This document shows, one piece after another, positions 52,551 through 61,821 of a stretch of DNA of 64,000 bases; positions within the stretch are counted from its first letter, which is position 1, and every line of letters begins with the position of its first letter. The DNA comes from Tardiphaga sp051811025 (GTDB lineage Bacteria; Pseudomonadota; Alphaproteobacteria; Rhizobiales; Xanthobacteraceae), in assembly GCF_051811025.1 (NCBI RefSeq), contig NZ_JBPWQE010000001.1, positions 930,001-994,000 on the forward strand, given 5' to 3'. The notes under the pieces are model-generated. The model was not told the origin of the DNA. It did no database searches and worked only from the letters and a program-made list of their open reading frames with translations. Position numbers and translations under genes: made by a program.

Positions 52551-52699
52551 TTTGCGCTAGCGAGATCCGTCGGCGGCTACACTGGCTGTGGCAACCGGAG
52601 CGGCCGAGCATTCACGGAGCAGGTCGCTATAAACGAAGACAAGATCGTCGGGATCACGACGGTCCGGCCTTAGCTAGAGGCGCTGACCTCTTCATGCGC

Positions 52700-52943
52700 A
52701 CCTAACGTGAAGGCCGCCATCGAGGCCGCCGTACGCGAGGGCGGAGTGCGGGTTCTGTTTAGTGGACACTGCGTGGCAACGAAACATACGCGGCATCGCG
52801 GCTCCCTTCGTGTCCCGGGACGGCCGCACCAGAATGTCCATCAATTGCGTTACGAGGACCTTCGCGATGTCGGCGGAGACTTTGACCAACAAGTGGGACC
52901 CGCATTCGCGAACGTGGCGCAGGCCCTGTCAGCGCACATCTGA
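52700..52943 (+). pseudogene. IclR-family regulator remnant
   Basis: C-terminal IclR effector-domain sequence is spread over two frames. KAAIEAAVREGGVRVL comes first. The other frame then reads IRGIAAPFVSRDGRTRMSIN followed by CVTRTFAMSAETLTNK. Finally the first frame resumes with QVGPAFANVAQALSAHI and a stop. IclR proteins end with this kind of block, so the remnant is recognisable, but at least two frameshifts and the lost DNA-binding domain make it non-functional. The 150 nt before it hold no intact gene. Confidence 0.62.
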
Positions 52944-53084
52944 GCGGGCGGCTTTCGAGCGATACTTAAGCGCATCTACAAGCAGGCCGAATGCCGGAAA
53001 AAACCTGTCGCCGGCTTGGACGGCGACGGAACACGACGGGTCGTCACGGGGAGGATCCATGATGCAGTCGATCAGGCGGCCGCT

Positions 53085-53325
53085 GCGGTGCTCCTGATGG
53101 CGGCAACAAGTTCGTCGGTGGTCACGATCTCATGCGCCTACGTCGGCGCATCGATATGCACGTCTGCATGCATCGCTTCGTGGGAACAGACGGCGGTGCC
53201 GTCACAGACATAGGTGACGTGATAGCCAAGCTCCATGCCGATGTGGGCCGTTGCTTCCAGGCAAGTATTTGCCAGTAGTCTGGCGCAGACGATCTTCTCC
53301 TTTCCGTGCCGTCGCGGGAACCGGT
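53085..53325 (-). pseudogene. isochorismatase-family hydrolase remnant
   Basis: On the minus strand one frame reads KIVCARLLANTCLEATAHIG, continues MELGYHVTYVCDGTAVCSHE, and after a TAG (53138-53140) continues AHEIVTTDELVAAI. This is the C-terminal half of a cysteine hydrolase of the isochorismatase family, including the active-site-type Cys in ANTCLEAT. The N-terminal half with the catalytic Asp and Lys is absent. The family includes N-carbamoylsarcosine amidase, which would match the sarcosine theme, but the fragment cannot show this. Confidence 0.6.
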
Positions 53326-53330
53326 CGAGA

Positions 53331-53684
53331 TCAGTATTCGATCAGAGTCTTGCCGGGGGTCTCGTCATGAGCCTCGCAGCATGCGATTAGTCGTTCGGCT
53401 TCGCGTTGCGTCAAAGCGCCACAGATGGAACGTGAAGTGACGAATGCTGATATTTTCACCGAAAAGCGCAACGCCAAGCTAATATTCACGGGCGTGAATT
53501 CATTCTGCGCTAATTCTAGATCGCCCCCGTTTGGTGTCTCGCGCTGCAAGGCGATCACGCGGCAGTCGCCGCATCTGCCTTTTCTGAATATCGCGATGCT
53601 GCGAACGTTTCCGGTTTCCCGGAGCCTGCGATAGTAATTTAAGTATATCATAGGCGAGGGTCGATGACGTTTCGCCATGTTCAT
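53331..53684 (-). CDS. doubtful hypothetical ORF
   Basis: A 117-residue open frame with no recognisable domain lies in a decayed region next to the isochorismatase remnant. It contains RKGRCGDCRVIALQRE, which could be a metal-binding pair, but codon use looks unlike the neighbouring genes. The local DNA is AT-rich between about 53440 and 53520. No good ribosome-binding site was seen. It is probably non-coding or part of the debris. Confidence 0.2.
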   Translation of the reverse strand: MNMAKRHRPSPMIYLNYYRRLRETGNVRSIAIFRKGRCGDCRVIALQRETPNGGDLELAQNEFTPVNISLALRFSVKISAFVTSRSICGALTQREAERLIACCEAHDETPGKTLIEY

Positions 53685-53766
53685 AGCGTGGATGCGGTAT
53701 TACTCCACGCTCCCGATAGCGTTGTGAAGAAAACTCCCGAGTCTATGGGTTTGCTCGAAGTTAATA

Positions 53767-54741
53767 TCATGCAACAGCGAGTGATCGGGTGGTGGTAGAG
53801 GCGCCGAGCGTCTTCGACGGATGCTCTCCGAAAAGCGTGTGGTAGTAGTAGGCAAAACGCCCCAATTCGATAAATCCATGTTCGATTGCGACTTTGGCCA
53901 CTGTGGTTTGCGTCGAATCGCTTTCTCGCAGGATGGAATGAATGTCGCACAAGCGCTTGTGGCGCAGGAACGTCACCGGTCCCATACCCAGAACCTCATC
54001 AAATGCACGATGAAGGCTTCGACGAGATACAGCGAACTCGGTGCAAATCTCCGAGATGTGTATTGGCCTCGTGCCCGCCGTATCAATGTAGTTTTCGACG
54101 TTCCGGACCAGCGCGGTAGCGGACATGTGTAGCCTTGCAGTGTCAGACGGCAGTGAATGCAGGACAGTTGCCATCATGGCATCCGTGATTGATCGTCTCC
54201 AGAAATCGGCCGACTGATTAGGCAAGTCGCCAGTCGAATCCGCGAGGCGCGAGGCGATCTTGCGCAATCTATAAATTGCAATCGCGCCGAGGCGTGGATC
54301 GGCCTTGTAGTGGTTCTTTACACTCCATGTCGCGGGATCGGCCAAATCTGTTGCGCCGCCGAAGATGCTGGCGACGTCCGTCAAATCCAGACGAATGGCG
54401 GCGTAGGAGGAGGCGCCAAAGAACCTGCCGTCATGGTCGATGCTCGGCGGAATAACCAGAACGTCGCCGGGCTGCATGTCGTACGACCAGTGCGTTACGC
54501 GATTGCTGGATCCCAGCAGCATTCCGATGATGAGTTTTTGCTCCTTCGACGTCCGCTGCGTTCGAATTCCGGCTGAGAATGATCCAATGCTGAGAGAGAA
54601 ATTCCCGATTCCGACGTGGGTCAGAGAACCACTTAGCTTGCCGCGCTCAAGTTGCATCACGTCCACGTGGGAGCCGTGAACTGCTTCGCGAAAACCCTCG
54701 AAGTCATTCACGCGGGCGGTTGTCACCGAAAGCTCACTCAT
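53767..54741 (-). CDS. AraC family transcriptional regulator
   Basis: The 324-residue regulator has an AraC-binding-like N-terminal half and a C-terminal double HTH (HISEICTEFAVSRRSLHRAF and the PxFxRxxRL-like block PVTFLRHKRLCDIHSILRE). The ATG at 54741 is chosen since it follows AAAGGGA; a longer upstream frame would run into the neighbouring gene. It lies 52 nt downstream of the outer-membrane protein gene on the same strand and may control that gene or the sulfatase cluster on the other side. Effector unknown. Confidence 0.87.
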   Translation of the reverse strand: MSELSVTTARVNDFEGFREAVHGSHVDVMQLERGKLSGSLTHVGIGNFSLSIGSFSAGIRTQRTSKEQKLIIGMLLGSSNRVTHWSYDMQPGDVLVIPPSIDHDGRFFGASSYAAIRLDLTDVASIFGGATDLADPATWSVKNHYKADPRLGAIAIYRLRKIASRLADSTGDLPNQSADFWRRSITDAMMATVLHSLPSDTARLHMSATALVRNVENYIDTAGTRPIHISEICTEFAVSRRSLHRAFDEVLGMGPVTFLRHKRLCDIHSILRESDSTQTTVAKVAIEHGFIELGRFAYYYHTLFGEHPSKTLGASTTTRSLAVA

Positions 54742-54793
54742 CGTGTCGTCCCTTTCAATAGGACAGCAACAGGGTGAAGCACCCAAGACCCGC

Positions 54794-55801
54794 TTAGAAC
54801 TTGGCCTTGATCGCTGACGGCATAGGCTTCGCCGATGAATCGACGCTGATGGGAAGCGAGACGGTGAAATAGCCTGCGGTTCCCTCCATGCGATTTTGCA
54901 CATCGAACTCTCGATAGACCTTGATGCGCGTCGAGACCGGCAACTTTCCGACTTCAAACGTGTAGCCGACTGTTCCGCCGAGTGCGATGACACGGCCTTC
55001 AAAGGCCCCGAGGCTCGCGCCCGTACCGCTGTCGGCAGTCAATTGCTGATAGTAGTAGCCAACGAGACCGACGGTGAATTCCTTGGTGATGTACTTCGAC
55101 GCGGCCCATTCGAGATGGAATTCATCGCCGCTCTTGTAATCCGTTGCCCGGTTGGCCTGATTGAACGTGACTCCCATGGCCATGGATAGATCAACACCGA
55201 TTTTCGGGTCGAGCCACGTCAGCGTGCCGAAGACATCCACCGCCGGCCGGTTCAACGACGCATTGGACAATTGCCCAGGGACATAGCTTCCGGATGGAAT
55301 GATGCCGCTGACACCGAGTTGCCAGTGAAAATTTCCTGAGTGCCATCCCAAGAATGAGCCGAGCTGGAAATCGCTCAGGTTGGTCTTGTCATCGGTCACG
55401 TTGAGACCAATAGGTCCGAGGCGGGGAGAATTGACCAGCAGGCTGGCATTGACGCGCGGCGCGCCAAAAGTCGGCATGGTCGCCGAGAACGCGAGATCGC
55501 CATCCAGAATTTTTACGGGCGTTACCCACAATGTCGTCGGGAGATTGAACCAGCTTTGGGCGCTCACATTTGCAACGAGCAAACCGCCGGTTGGAAGCGA
55601 GCGGCCGCCGCCGATCTTTCCCGAATAAAAATACGTGTCGTCCTGGAAATAGACGCCGGGCGGCGGAGTGAAGCCGGCGCCGGGACCGCGCGCGCCGAGT
55701 AGATAAACACCGAACCCGCCTTCCGCTGCATCTGCTGACCCGCTCGCAACACCGAGAAATAGCGTTGCCGCGACGCCGATGAAACGAGAAGCGTATCGCA
55801 T
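54794..55801 (-). CDS. SphA/MetA-type outer-membrane protein
   Basis: This 335-residue protein has a Sec signal (FIGVAATLFLGVASGSADA) and a beta-rich body of the 'MetA-pathway of phenol degradation' family (Phenol_MetA_deg). The start is GGFGVYLLGARGPGAGFTPPPGVYFQDDTYFY-like, and alternating strands continue to a C-terminal ...SAIKAKF with a terminal Phe, as in outer-membrane barrels. It may form a pore for hydrophobic substrates. It precedes an AraC-type regulator on the same strand and is divergent from the sulfatase cluster across a 323-nt gap. Confidence 0.82.
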   Translation of the reverse strand: MRYASRFIGVAATLFLGVASGSADAAEGGFGVYLLGARGPGAGFTPPPGVYFQDDTYFYSGKIGGGRSLPTGGLLVANVSAQSWFNLPTTLWVTPVKILDGDLAFSATMPTFGAPRVNASLLVNSPRLGPIGLNVTDDKTNLSDFQLGSFLGWHSGNFHWQLGVSGIIPSGSYVPGQLSNASLNRPAVDVFGTLTWLDPKIGVDLSMAMGVTFNQANRATDYKSGDEFHLEWAASKYITKEFTVGLVGYYYQQLTADSGTGASLGAFEGRVIALGGTVGYTFEVGKLPVSTRIKVYREFDVQNRMEGTAGYFTVSLPISVDSSAKPMPSAIKAKF

Positions 55802-56124
55802 CGTTATCTCCGCTCAAAGGAATCGACGTGCGACCGAGAGTATGGCCGCCTGCAATCTAAGCGGAATTTTTGCGGGACACCAACCTCAAAAGCCAGGCGT
55901 AGGAACTCGTGCTGCCTTTTACGCAAATTGCGAGCCGTGACGAGTGTTCCCTTAATCCTGACGGCGCAATCGAGAACTTTGGCACAAACTGCACATCCCA
56001 ATTTCAGATCCTGCGCCTAGTGTGCTCCTCGCTGGCCATCAAGTGAACTGCGTTATCACCCGACGCGGCTACAGTTTGCTTTTGCTAAAATTTGATTGCG
56101 TTGAAACAAGAAGGGACAGACACC
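55802..56124. other. divergent intergenic region
   Basis: It separates the minus-strand outer-membrane gene from the plus-strand cluster and probably holds both promoters. A CGCAA-A-TTGCG palindrome lies at 55922-55932. It has a 1-nt spacer instead of the 5-nt spacer that the two Lrp-type sites show for the same half-site letters, so it is not counted as one of them. Confidence 0.5.
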
Positions 56125-56544
56125 ATGACCTTCGACGATTCAAGGCTTCGGCGGAATGCTGCGATTGTCATCGCGGCGGGCCTCTTCGTCGCGGTTCAAC
56201 AAATGCCGGCGACCCGCCGCCGTGCCCGGTCATGGCGCATTGCACAAACTACACGTCCCGACACGTCAGCGGTTGTCTCGGTCGTGGTTATGCGCAGAGG
56301 CCGAGCCGTCGTTGGTTCGCGCGGCGGTATTGTTGTGCGCAGATTAACGGTTGTTCGCCCGGCCGTTCGGACTGGTCGCTGGGTGCGCCCCGGGTGGTAC
56401 AGGTGGCCGCCCGGTGGCGCGATCCCGGCTGGTGCTGCCATCAGTTTCCTAACAGCGGCGACGGCGGCCGCGTGGGCGGAGTCCCCGCCAGCGCCCGGCT
56501 ACTGCTGGTACTACACCGACCCAAGCCGGAGACAGGGATTCTGA
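56125..56544 (+). CDS. small exported glycine/arginine-rich hypothetical protein
   Basis: The 139-residue frame begins MTFDDSRLRRNAAIVIAAG with a hydrophobic segment that could be a signal. It ends with WAESPPAPGYCWYYTDPSR followed by RQGF and a stop. Related proteins in this group, as I recall, share the CWYYTDPSRRQGFWD end, so the TGA after GF may have removed a few residues. The middle is Arg-rich, unlike the usual Gly-rich middle, so a frameshift pair is possible. GAAGGGAC precedes the ATG. Confidence 0.42.
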   Translation: MTFDDSRLRRNAAIVIAAGLFVAVQQMPATRRRARSWRIAQTTRPDTSAVVSVVVMRRGRAVVGSRGGIVVRRLTVVRPAVRTGRWVRPGWYRWPPGGAIPAGAAISFLTAATAAAWAESPPAPGYCWYYTDPSRRQGF

Positions 56545-56579
56545 GGCGTTTGCCAATAGTCGATGGTTGGTGGGAATGC

Positions 56580-57569
56580 ATGACGATGTTGCGGGCTGAC
56601 AACGAGCGAAGCGATCAATCAGCGGACGATCTGCGAATGGACGGTATGATGTGGATTCCGGGCGGGACCTTCCGCATGGGATCGGATCATCATTATCCAG
56701 AGGAAGCGCCAAGTCATCGCGTGACCGTTGATGGCTTCTGGATCGACAAAACGCCTGTCACCAACCGGCAGTTCAAGCAGTTCATGAAAGCCACGGGGCA
56801 TGTGACGCTCGCCGAGGTTCCGCCAGATCCGAAGGACTATCCCGGTGCGATGCCTCACATGCTCTATGCGGGTTCGCTGGTGTTCACCCCGCCGCGCCAG
56901 CCGGTCGATCTGCGCAATTGGGCCGAATGGTGGTCCTTCATGAAGGGGGCCGATTGGCGGCACCCCTATGGCCCCAAGACCAACATCAACGTGCACGACA
57001 ATCACCCTGTCGTGCACGTTTCGTATTCGGATGCGCTCGCTTACGCAAGATGGGCCGACAAGAAGTTGCCGACCGAAGCAGAATGGGAGTTCGCCGCGCG
57101 CGGCGGCTTCGATGGTACGGAGTTCGCATGGGGCGACGAGTTCACGCCGGGCGGTGCGCATATGGCCAATACCTGGCAGGGCGAATTTCCGCGGGAGAAT
57201 CTTGGTCAGGATGGCTTTGAGCGCACGTCGCCTGTGACGGCGTTTCCGCCGAACGGCTACGGCGTCCACGACATGATCGGCAACGTCTGGGAATGGACCA
57301 GCGATTGGTACTCACCGAAGCATGAGGCTGATGCGCCAAAGGCGTGCTGCATTCCTGAAAACCCGCGCGGCGGCCGTGAAGACCAAAGTTACGATACCTG
57401 CCAGCCGAACATCAGAATTCCACGCAAGGTGCTCAAAGGCGGATCGCATCTCTGCGCGCCAAATTATTGTCGCCGTTATCGCCCGGCTGCCCGACACGCT
57501 GAACCGGTCGACACGTCGACCAGCCATGTCGGATTCCGCTGTGTGACAAGGAAACTCGCTACGCAATGA
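56580..57569 (+). CDS. formylglycine-generating enzyme (SUMF1/FGE family)
   Basis: FGE oxidises a sulfatase cysteine to C-alpha-formylglycine using O2 and copper. The 329-residue protein has WIPGGTFRMGSD, the TPVTNRQF block, KKLPTEAEWEFAARGG, and GNVWEWTSDWY. The two active-site cysteines are Cys292 and Cys297 in SHLCAPNYCRRYRPAAR, so it should be competent. The start is uncertain: ATG 56580 or 56586; the upstream frame is not supported. A sulfatase with a target cysteine follows 33 nt later. Confidence 0.9.
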   Translation: MTMLRADNERSDQSADDLRMDGMMWIPGGTFRMGSDHHYPEEAPSHRVTVDGFWIDKTPVTNRQFKQFMKATGHVTLAEVPPDPKDYPGAMPHMLYAGSLVFTPPRQPVDLRNWAEWWSFMKGADWRHPYGPKTNINVHDNHPVVHVSYSDALAYARWADKKLPTEAEWEFAARGGFDGTEFAWGDEFTPGGAHMANTWQGEFPRENLGQDGFERTSPVTAFPPNGYGVHDMIGNVWEWTSDWYSPKHEADAPKACCIPENPRGGREDQSYDTCQPNIRIPRKVLKGGSHLCAPNYCRRYRPAARHAEPVDTSTSHVGFRCVTRKLATQ

Positions 57570-57602
57570 CCTTCAACTTCTTTGGGAAGAACGGAGAGTG
57601 CA

Positions 57603-59297
57603 ATGACGAGCAGTGCGAAAGACCAGGACAAAGCCGAAGCTGCATCGAACAAGGCCGTCAATCACGCTTTCAGCCGCCGGAATATTCTGCTGGGCTCATC
57701 GACGCTGGTGGCAATGGCGGCGATGACGCCGGCCGCAGAGGCTCAAACGCAGAAAGCCGCGCCGGCTACTGCACCGGCAGTGCCGTCCGGACGCAAGCCG
57801 AACATCCTCGTCATCTTCGGTGACGACGTAGGCCAGACCAACATCAGTGCTTATTCGTTCGGAGTGGTGGGCTACAAGACGCCGAATATCGATCGCCTTG
57901 CCAGGGAAGGCATGATGTTCACCGATTACTATGCGGAGAACAGCTGCACGGCGGGCCGGTCGACCTTCATCACGGGGCAATCCTGCCTCCGTACCGGCCT
58001 CTCCAAGGTCGGCGCACCCGGTGCTCCTGTTGGCCTCCAGAAGGGGGATATCACGATTGCCCAGGCGCTCAAGCCGCTGGGTTATGCGACGGGACAGTTC
58101 GGCAAGAATCACCTCGGCGACCGCGACGAGTATCTCCCGACCAACCACGGTTTCGATGAGTTCTTCGGCAATTTATATCATCTCAATGCGGAGGAGGAGC
58201 CGGAGCGACCTTATTGGCCAAAGGATGATCCGGCTTTCCTTAAGGCATATCATCCGCGCGGCGTGATCCGCAGCTATGCCGACGGCAAGATCGAGGACAC
58301 AGGGCCGCTGACCAGGAAGCGGATGGAGACGATTGACGACGAGACGTCAGACGCCGCGGTCGATTTCATGACGCGGCAAGTTAAAGCCAACAAACCGTTC
58401 TTCACCTGGATGAATGCAACACGAATGCATGCCTTCACGCATGTACGGGAGTCGATGCGTGGACAGAGCGGCATGGTCGGGAATGAGTACGCCGATGGCA
58501 TGCTTGAGCATGACGGCGACGTCGGAAAACTCCTGAAGGCCATCGACGATCTCGGCATCGCCGACAATACCATTGTCGTCTACACGACCGATAACGGCCC
58601 TAACCAATGGTCATGGCCCGATGCCGCAACGACGCCGTTTCGTAGCGAGAAAGATACCAACTGGGAAGGCGCATTCCGCGTCCCAGCGATGGTTCGTTGG
58701 CCTGGGAAAATCAAGGCCGGTGAGGTTTCGACTGGGATAGTTTCTGGTCTCGATTGGTTCCCGACGCTGCTCGCGGCTGCCGGCGACACCGACGTCAAGG
58801 ATCGACTGCTCAAAGGATGGCAGCCGGCTGGCAATCCCACCACCTTCAAGAACTATCTCGATGGCTTCAACCAGCTCGATTACCTGACAGGGAAGTCGCC
58901 AAAGAGTGCGCGTAACGAGTTCTATTACTTCAACGACGACGGCGACCTCGTCGCGATGCGTTATGACGACTGGAAGGTGGTTTTCTCCGAGCAGCGTATG
59001 CCGGGCGGCTTCGTGGTCTGGGCGAATCCCTTCGCGACCTTGCGTGTGCCAAAGCTCTACAATCTTCGGATGGATCCTTATGAACGCGCCGACGTGGTAT
59101 CGGATCAATACTATGACTGGCTCGCGAAGAACGATTACCTCATGGTCAAGGGGCAACTGAAGGCCGCTGCCTTCCTGCAGACATTCGCGGAATATCCGCC
59201 CAGCCAGCGTCCCGCGAGCTTTAATGTCGAGGGGGTGCGCAAGGAGGTCAACAAGGCGATCGACCAGTCGTTCAAGGCTCGCGGCATCGAGAAGTAG
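57603..59297 (+). CDS. Tat-exported arylsulfatase with variant CxAxR motif
   Basis: This 564-residue sulfatase has a twin-arginine signal (SRRNILLGSSTLVAMAAM; R25, R26) and a periplasmic sulfatase domain. The metal site starts FGDDVGQTN (Asp74/Asp75). The formylglycine precursor is Cys115 in SCTAGRSTFITGQ. The usual motif is C-x-P-x-R; here position 3 is Ala. It would be matured by the adjacent FGE in the cytosol and then exported folded through Tat. Substrate unknown. ATG at 57603 follows GGAGAG. Confidence 0.9.
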   Translation: MTSSAKDQDKAEAASNKAVNHAFSRRNILLGSSTLVAMAAMTPAAEAQTQKAAPATAPAVPSGRKPNILVIFGDDVGQTNISAYSFGVVGYKTPNIDRLAREGMMFTDYYAENSCTAGRSTFITGQSCLRTGLSKVGAPGAPVGLQKGDITIAQALKPLGYATGQFGKNHLGDRDEYLPTNHGFDEFFGNLYHLNAEEEPERPYWPKDDPAFLKAYHPRGVIRSYADGKIEDTGPLTRKRMETIDDETSDAAVDFMTRQVKANKPFFTWMNATRMHAFTHVRESMRGQSGMVGNEYADGMLEHDGDVGKLLKAIDDLGIADNTIVVYTTDNGPNQWSWPDAATTPFRSEKDTNWEGAFRVPAMVRWPGKIKAGEVSTGIVSGLDWFPTLLAAAGDTDVKDRLLKGWQPAGNPTTFKNYLDGFNQLDYLTGKSPKSARNEFYYFNDDGDLVAMRYDDWKVVFSEQRMPGGFVVWANPFATLRVPKLYNLRMDPYERADVVSDQYYDWLAKNDYLMVKGQLKAAAFLQTFAEYPPSQRPASFNVEGVRKEVNKAIDQSFKARGIEK

Positions 59298-59376
59298 ATG
59301 CAGCAACGGGGCGCCAGTTGGTGTTGTGCCGGCTGGCTCCCTGCTTTGACAAATTTCGATCGAGTGAGGTCTATCG

Positions 59377-60399
59377 ATGACCGGGAAAATAGATTGTTTC
59401 TTTCGTCGCTGCGTCTCGGCTTCGCTTATCGCCAGTTTACTTTGCGTGTTCTTGAGCCAGCGCGCTGTTTCACAAAGCGATCCGCTGCCTTCATGGAACG
59501 ATGCCGCCGCGAAGAAATCCATCACCGATTTTGTCGCAAAAGTGACCACGCAGGGCGGCGCGGATTTCGTGCAACCCGCCGAACGCATCGCAGTCTTCGA
59601 CAATGACGGCACGCTGTGGTGCGAGCAACCGGTCTATTTCCAGGCCGCCTTTGCGCTCGACCGCGTCAAGGCGATGGCGGCGCAGCATCCCGAATGGAAG
59701 CAGCAGCAGCCGTTCAAGGCGTTTCTTGCCGGCGACAGGAAGGCGCTGGCGGAACAGGGCGAGAAGGGCCTGCTGACGCTGGTGGCCGCGGCGCATAGTG
59801 GCATGACCACGGATGCTTTCGCAAAGTCCGTCGCCGACTGGCTCGCAACCGCAAAACATCCGCGTTTCAACCGGCCGTATAACGAGCTGATCTATCAGCC
59901 GATGGTCGAACTGCTGGCCTACCTCCGCGCCAATGGCTTCAAGACGTTCATCGTGTCCGGCGGCGGCGTCGAGTTCATGCGGGTATGGGCCGAAAAGGCC
60001 TACGGCATTCCGCCCGAGCAGGTGGTCGGCTCGACCGGCGTCACGAAATATCAGCTCGACGCCGCGGGCAAGCCATCGCTGCTGAAGACGGCCAAGGTGC
60101 AATTCATCGATGATGGGCCGGGGAAACCTGCCGGCATCAACATGATCATCGGCCGCCGTCCGATCCTCGCCTTCGGCAATTCCGACGGGGACCATCAGAT
60201 GTTGCAATGGACCATAGCGGGAAGTGGCCCCCGCTATGCCGGCATCGTGCACCACACCGATGCCGCGCGCGAATATGCCTATGACCGGCCGTCGAAGATC
60301 GGGCAGCTCGACAAGGCATGGGAAGAGGCGAAGGCAAAAGGCTGGACCGTCGTGGATATGAAGCAGGACTGGAAAAAGGTTTTTGCGTTCGAGCGCTGA
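59377..60399 (+). CDS. exported HAD-superfamily phosphatase-like protein
   Basis: The 340-residue protein has a signal-like N-terminus (CVSASLIASLLCVFLSQRAVS) and the HAD motif I VFDNDGTLW (Asp75, Asp77), motif II in FIVSGGG, and motif IV in FGNSDGDHQML. This is the phosphoserine-phosphatase-like group. A periplasmic phosphohydrolase is likely. It follows the sulfatase by 79 nt, so the two may remove sulfate and phosphate groups from the same class of esters (inference). Confidence 0.85.
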   Translation: MTGKIDCFFRRCVSASLIASLLCVFLSQRAVSQSDPLPSWNDAAAKKSITDFVAKVTTQGGADFVQPAERIAVFDNDGTLWCEQPVYFQAAFALDRVKAMAAQHPEWKQQQPFKAFLAGDRKALAEQGEKGLLTLVAAAHSGMTTDAFAKSVADWLATAKHPRFNRPYNELIYQPMVELLAYLRANGFKTFIVSGGGVEFMRVWAEKAYGIPPEQVVGSTGVTKYQLDAAGKPSLLKTAKVQFIDDGPGKPAGINMIIGRRPILAFGNSDGDHQMLQWTIAGSGPRYAGIVHHTDAAREYAYDRPSKIGQLDKAWEEAKAKGWTVVDMKQDWKKVFAFER

Positions 60400-60430
60400 C
60401 AGTTTTCATAGGCATGAATGGGAGCGGGTC

Positions 60431-61747
60431 ATGATCAGATTTGTTTGCGCAGCATTCGCTCTGCTTTTGACGACGGCATGGGCGGCGAACGCCCAACCGC
60501 AATCCGCCCGCATCCCGGATCAGGATATCAGTGACGCGTATGTCTATCTTCTTGGCCGGCTATTGGTCACACGTCAGCAGCAACTCGATTTCCAGGAGGG
60601 ATTTAAATGGAACGAGCTGGTGCATCGCAAGCCCGGCGCCGTGGATTGGCCCAACCCCAATCTTGATGTTGCCTACTCCGAAGCCTGGGTCGCGGTCGAC
60701 GACGGCAGTTGCACCATCGTCAGCGTTCCCAGGGTCGAGGGACGCTACTACACGGTCCACTTCCTCAATGGCTGGGGCGAGACGATAGCCAACATCAACG
60801 AGCGCCTCTTCCCCAAGCGGCCGTTCGGGGAGTTTGCCATGTGCCTCAGGGGCGCGAACGTTGCGATCTCTGCCGAAGCGACGCGCATCGATCTGCCCGT
60901 GAAATATTCTCGCGTGCTTGCCCGGGTCGAGCTTGGCTCCGATCCGGATGCGGCAATCGCCTTGCAACATCAGTTCAAGTTCCGGGCAACAGGCACGCCG
61001 AAACTCCCGGATATTCCCAAGACGCCGATATTCGAGCTTGAGATATTGCCGGGCGTCGAAGCTTTCGAGGCCGCCGATATCGCACTCGACAGCGAGAAGG
61101 ACCTCAGCGTCGGGCTGGAAGCGCTAAGCGAGAAAGCCCGTGCCATCGCCAAAGGCGTCAAGGACCCTGCCGAGCGCGCGCGTGTGGATCAACTAATTCG
61201 CACCCGCGCCTTCGCCGATTTGGGTAAGGCCGGTGCCATCATCGGCCACGGAACTGTGCAGAATGGTTGGGCGCGTCCCGGTGTCGTTGGAGAATACGGC
61301 CTCGATTATCTGGCGCGGACATTGGTCAACAACGGGGGCATCTGGGCCAATATCAAGCCGGAAGTTCTTTACTATCGGGGAAGCCTCGATCAGGCCGGAG
61401 ACGAGATCAGTGGTGACAACGTCTATACGCTGACCTTTCCGAAGGATGGACTGCCAGCTCAGTATGCGACGTTCTTCTGGTCGGTGATCGCCGTGGACGG
61501 CCACCGGTTCCGCGTGCTGCCGAATCCAATCAACCGGTTTCTGATCAACAACCAGTCGAAGCTGCACTACGGCGCGGACGGTTCGCTAACGCTCTATTTC
61601 GCCGATCAGAAGCCTGCCGATGCGCCCGACGGCAATTGGCTGCCGACGCCGAAAGGGCAGAAGTACCGCCTCACGTTCCGGTTCTATCGCCCGACGGAAG
61701 GCGTGGCGAACGGCACGTATTACCCGCCGTCGCTGGTCAAGCGGTGA
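60431..61747 (+). CDS. DUF1254/DUF1214 family protein, exported
   Basis: The 438-residue protein has a Sec signal (FVCAAFALLLTTAWAANA). It then carries a DUF1254 domain (ISDAYVYLLGRLLV ... NPNLDVAYSEAWVAVDDGS) and a C-terminal DUF1214 domain (NVYTLTFPKDGLPAQYATFFWSV-like, ending YRLTFRFYRPTEGVANGTYYPP). The function of this family is not established. It is followed by a second, shorter relative. The ATG at 60431 gives the proper signal peptide. Confidence 0.86.
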   Translation: MIRFVCAAFALLLTTAWAANAQPQSARIPDQDISDAYVYLLGRLLVTRQQQLDFQEGFKWNELVHRKPGAVDWPNPNLDVAYSEAWVAVDDGSCTIVSVPRVEGRYYTVHFLNGWGETIANINERLFPKRPFGEFAMCLRGANVAISAEATRIDLPVKYSRVLARVELGSDPDAAIALQHQFKFRATGTPKLPDIPKTPIFELEILPGVEAFEAADIALDSEKDLSVGLEALSEKARAIAKGVKDPAERARVDQLIRTRAFADLGKAGAIIGHGTVQNGWARPGVVGEYGLDYLARTLVNNGGIWANIKPEVLYYRGSLDQAGDEISGDNVYTLTFPKDGLPAQYATFFWSVIAVDGHRFRVLPNPINRFLINNQSKLHYGADGSLTLYFADQKPADAPDGNWLPTPKGQKYRLTFRFYRPTEGVANGTYYPPSLVKR

Positions 61748-61821
61748 TGTGAGAGAAGGCGGAAGTTGCAGGCGACTTCGCTATTGCAGGCTGTGAACTG
61801 AACACGAAAGGAATTTTCGTC

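Noticed and set aside
55922..55932. CGCAA-A-TTGCG palindrome as a third Lrp-type site
   Set aside because: The half-site spacing differs from the two matched sites (1 nt versus 5 nt between CGCAA and TTGCG), and it lies near unrelated genes.
56022..56579. FGE with a 186-residue N-terminal extension
   Set aside because: The extended frame overlaps another plausible small gene in a different frame, is Arg/Cys-rich and has no signal or domain features. ATG 56580 gives the normal FGE length.
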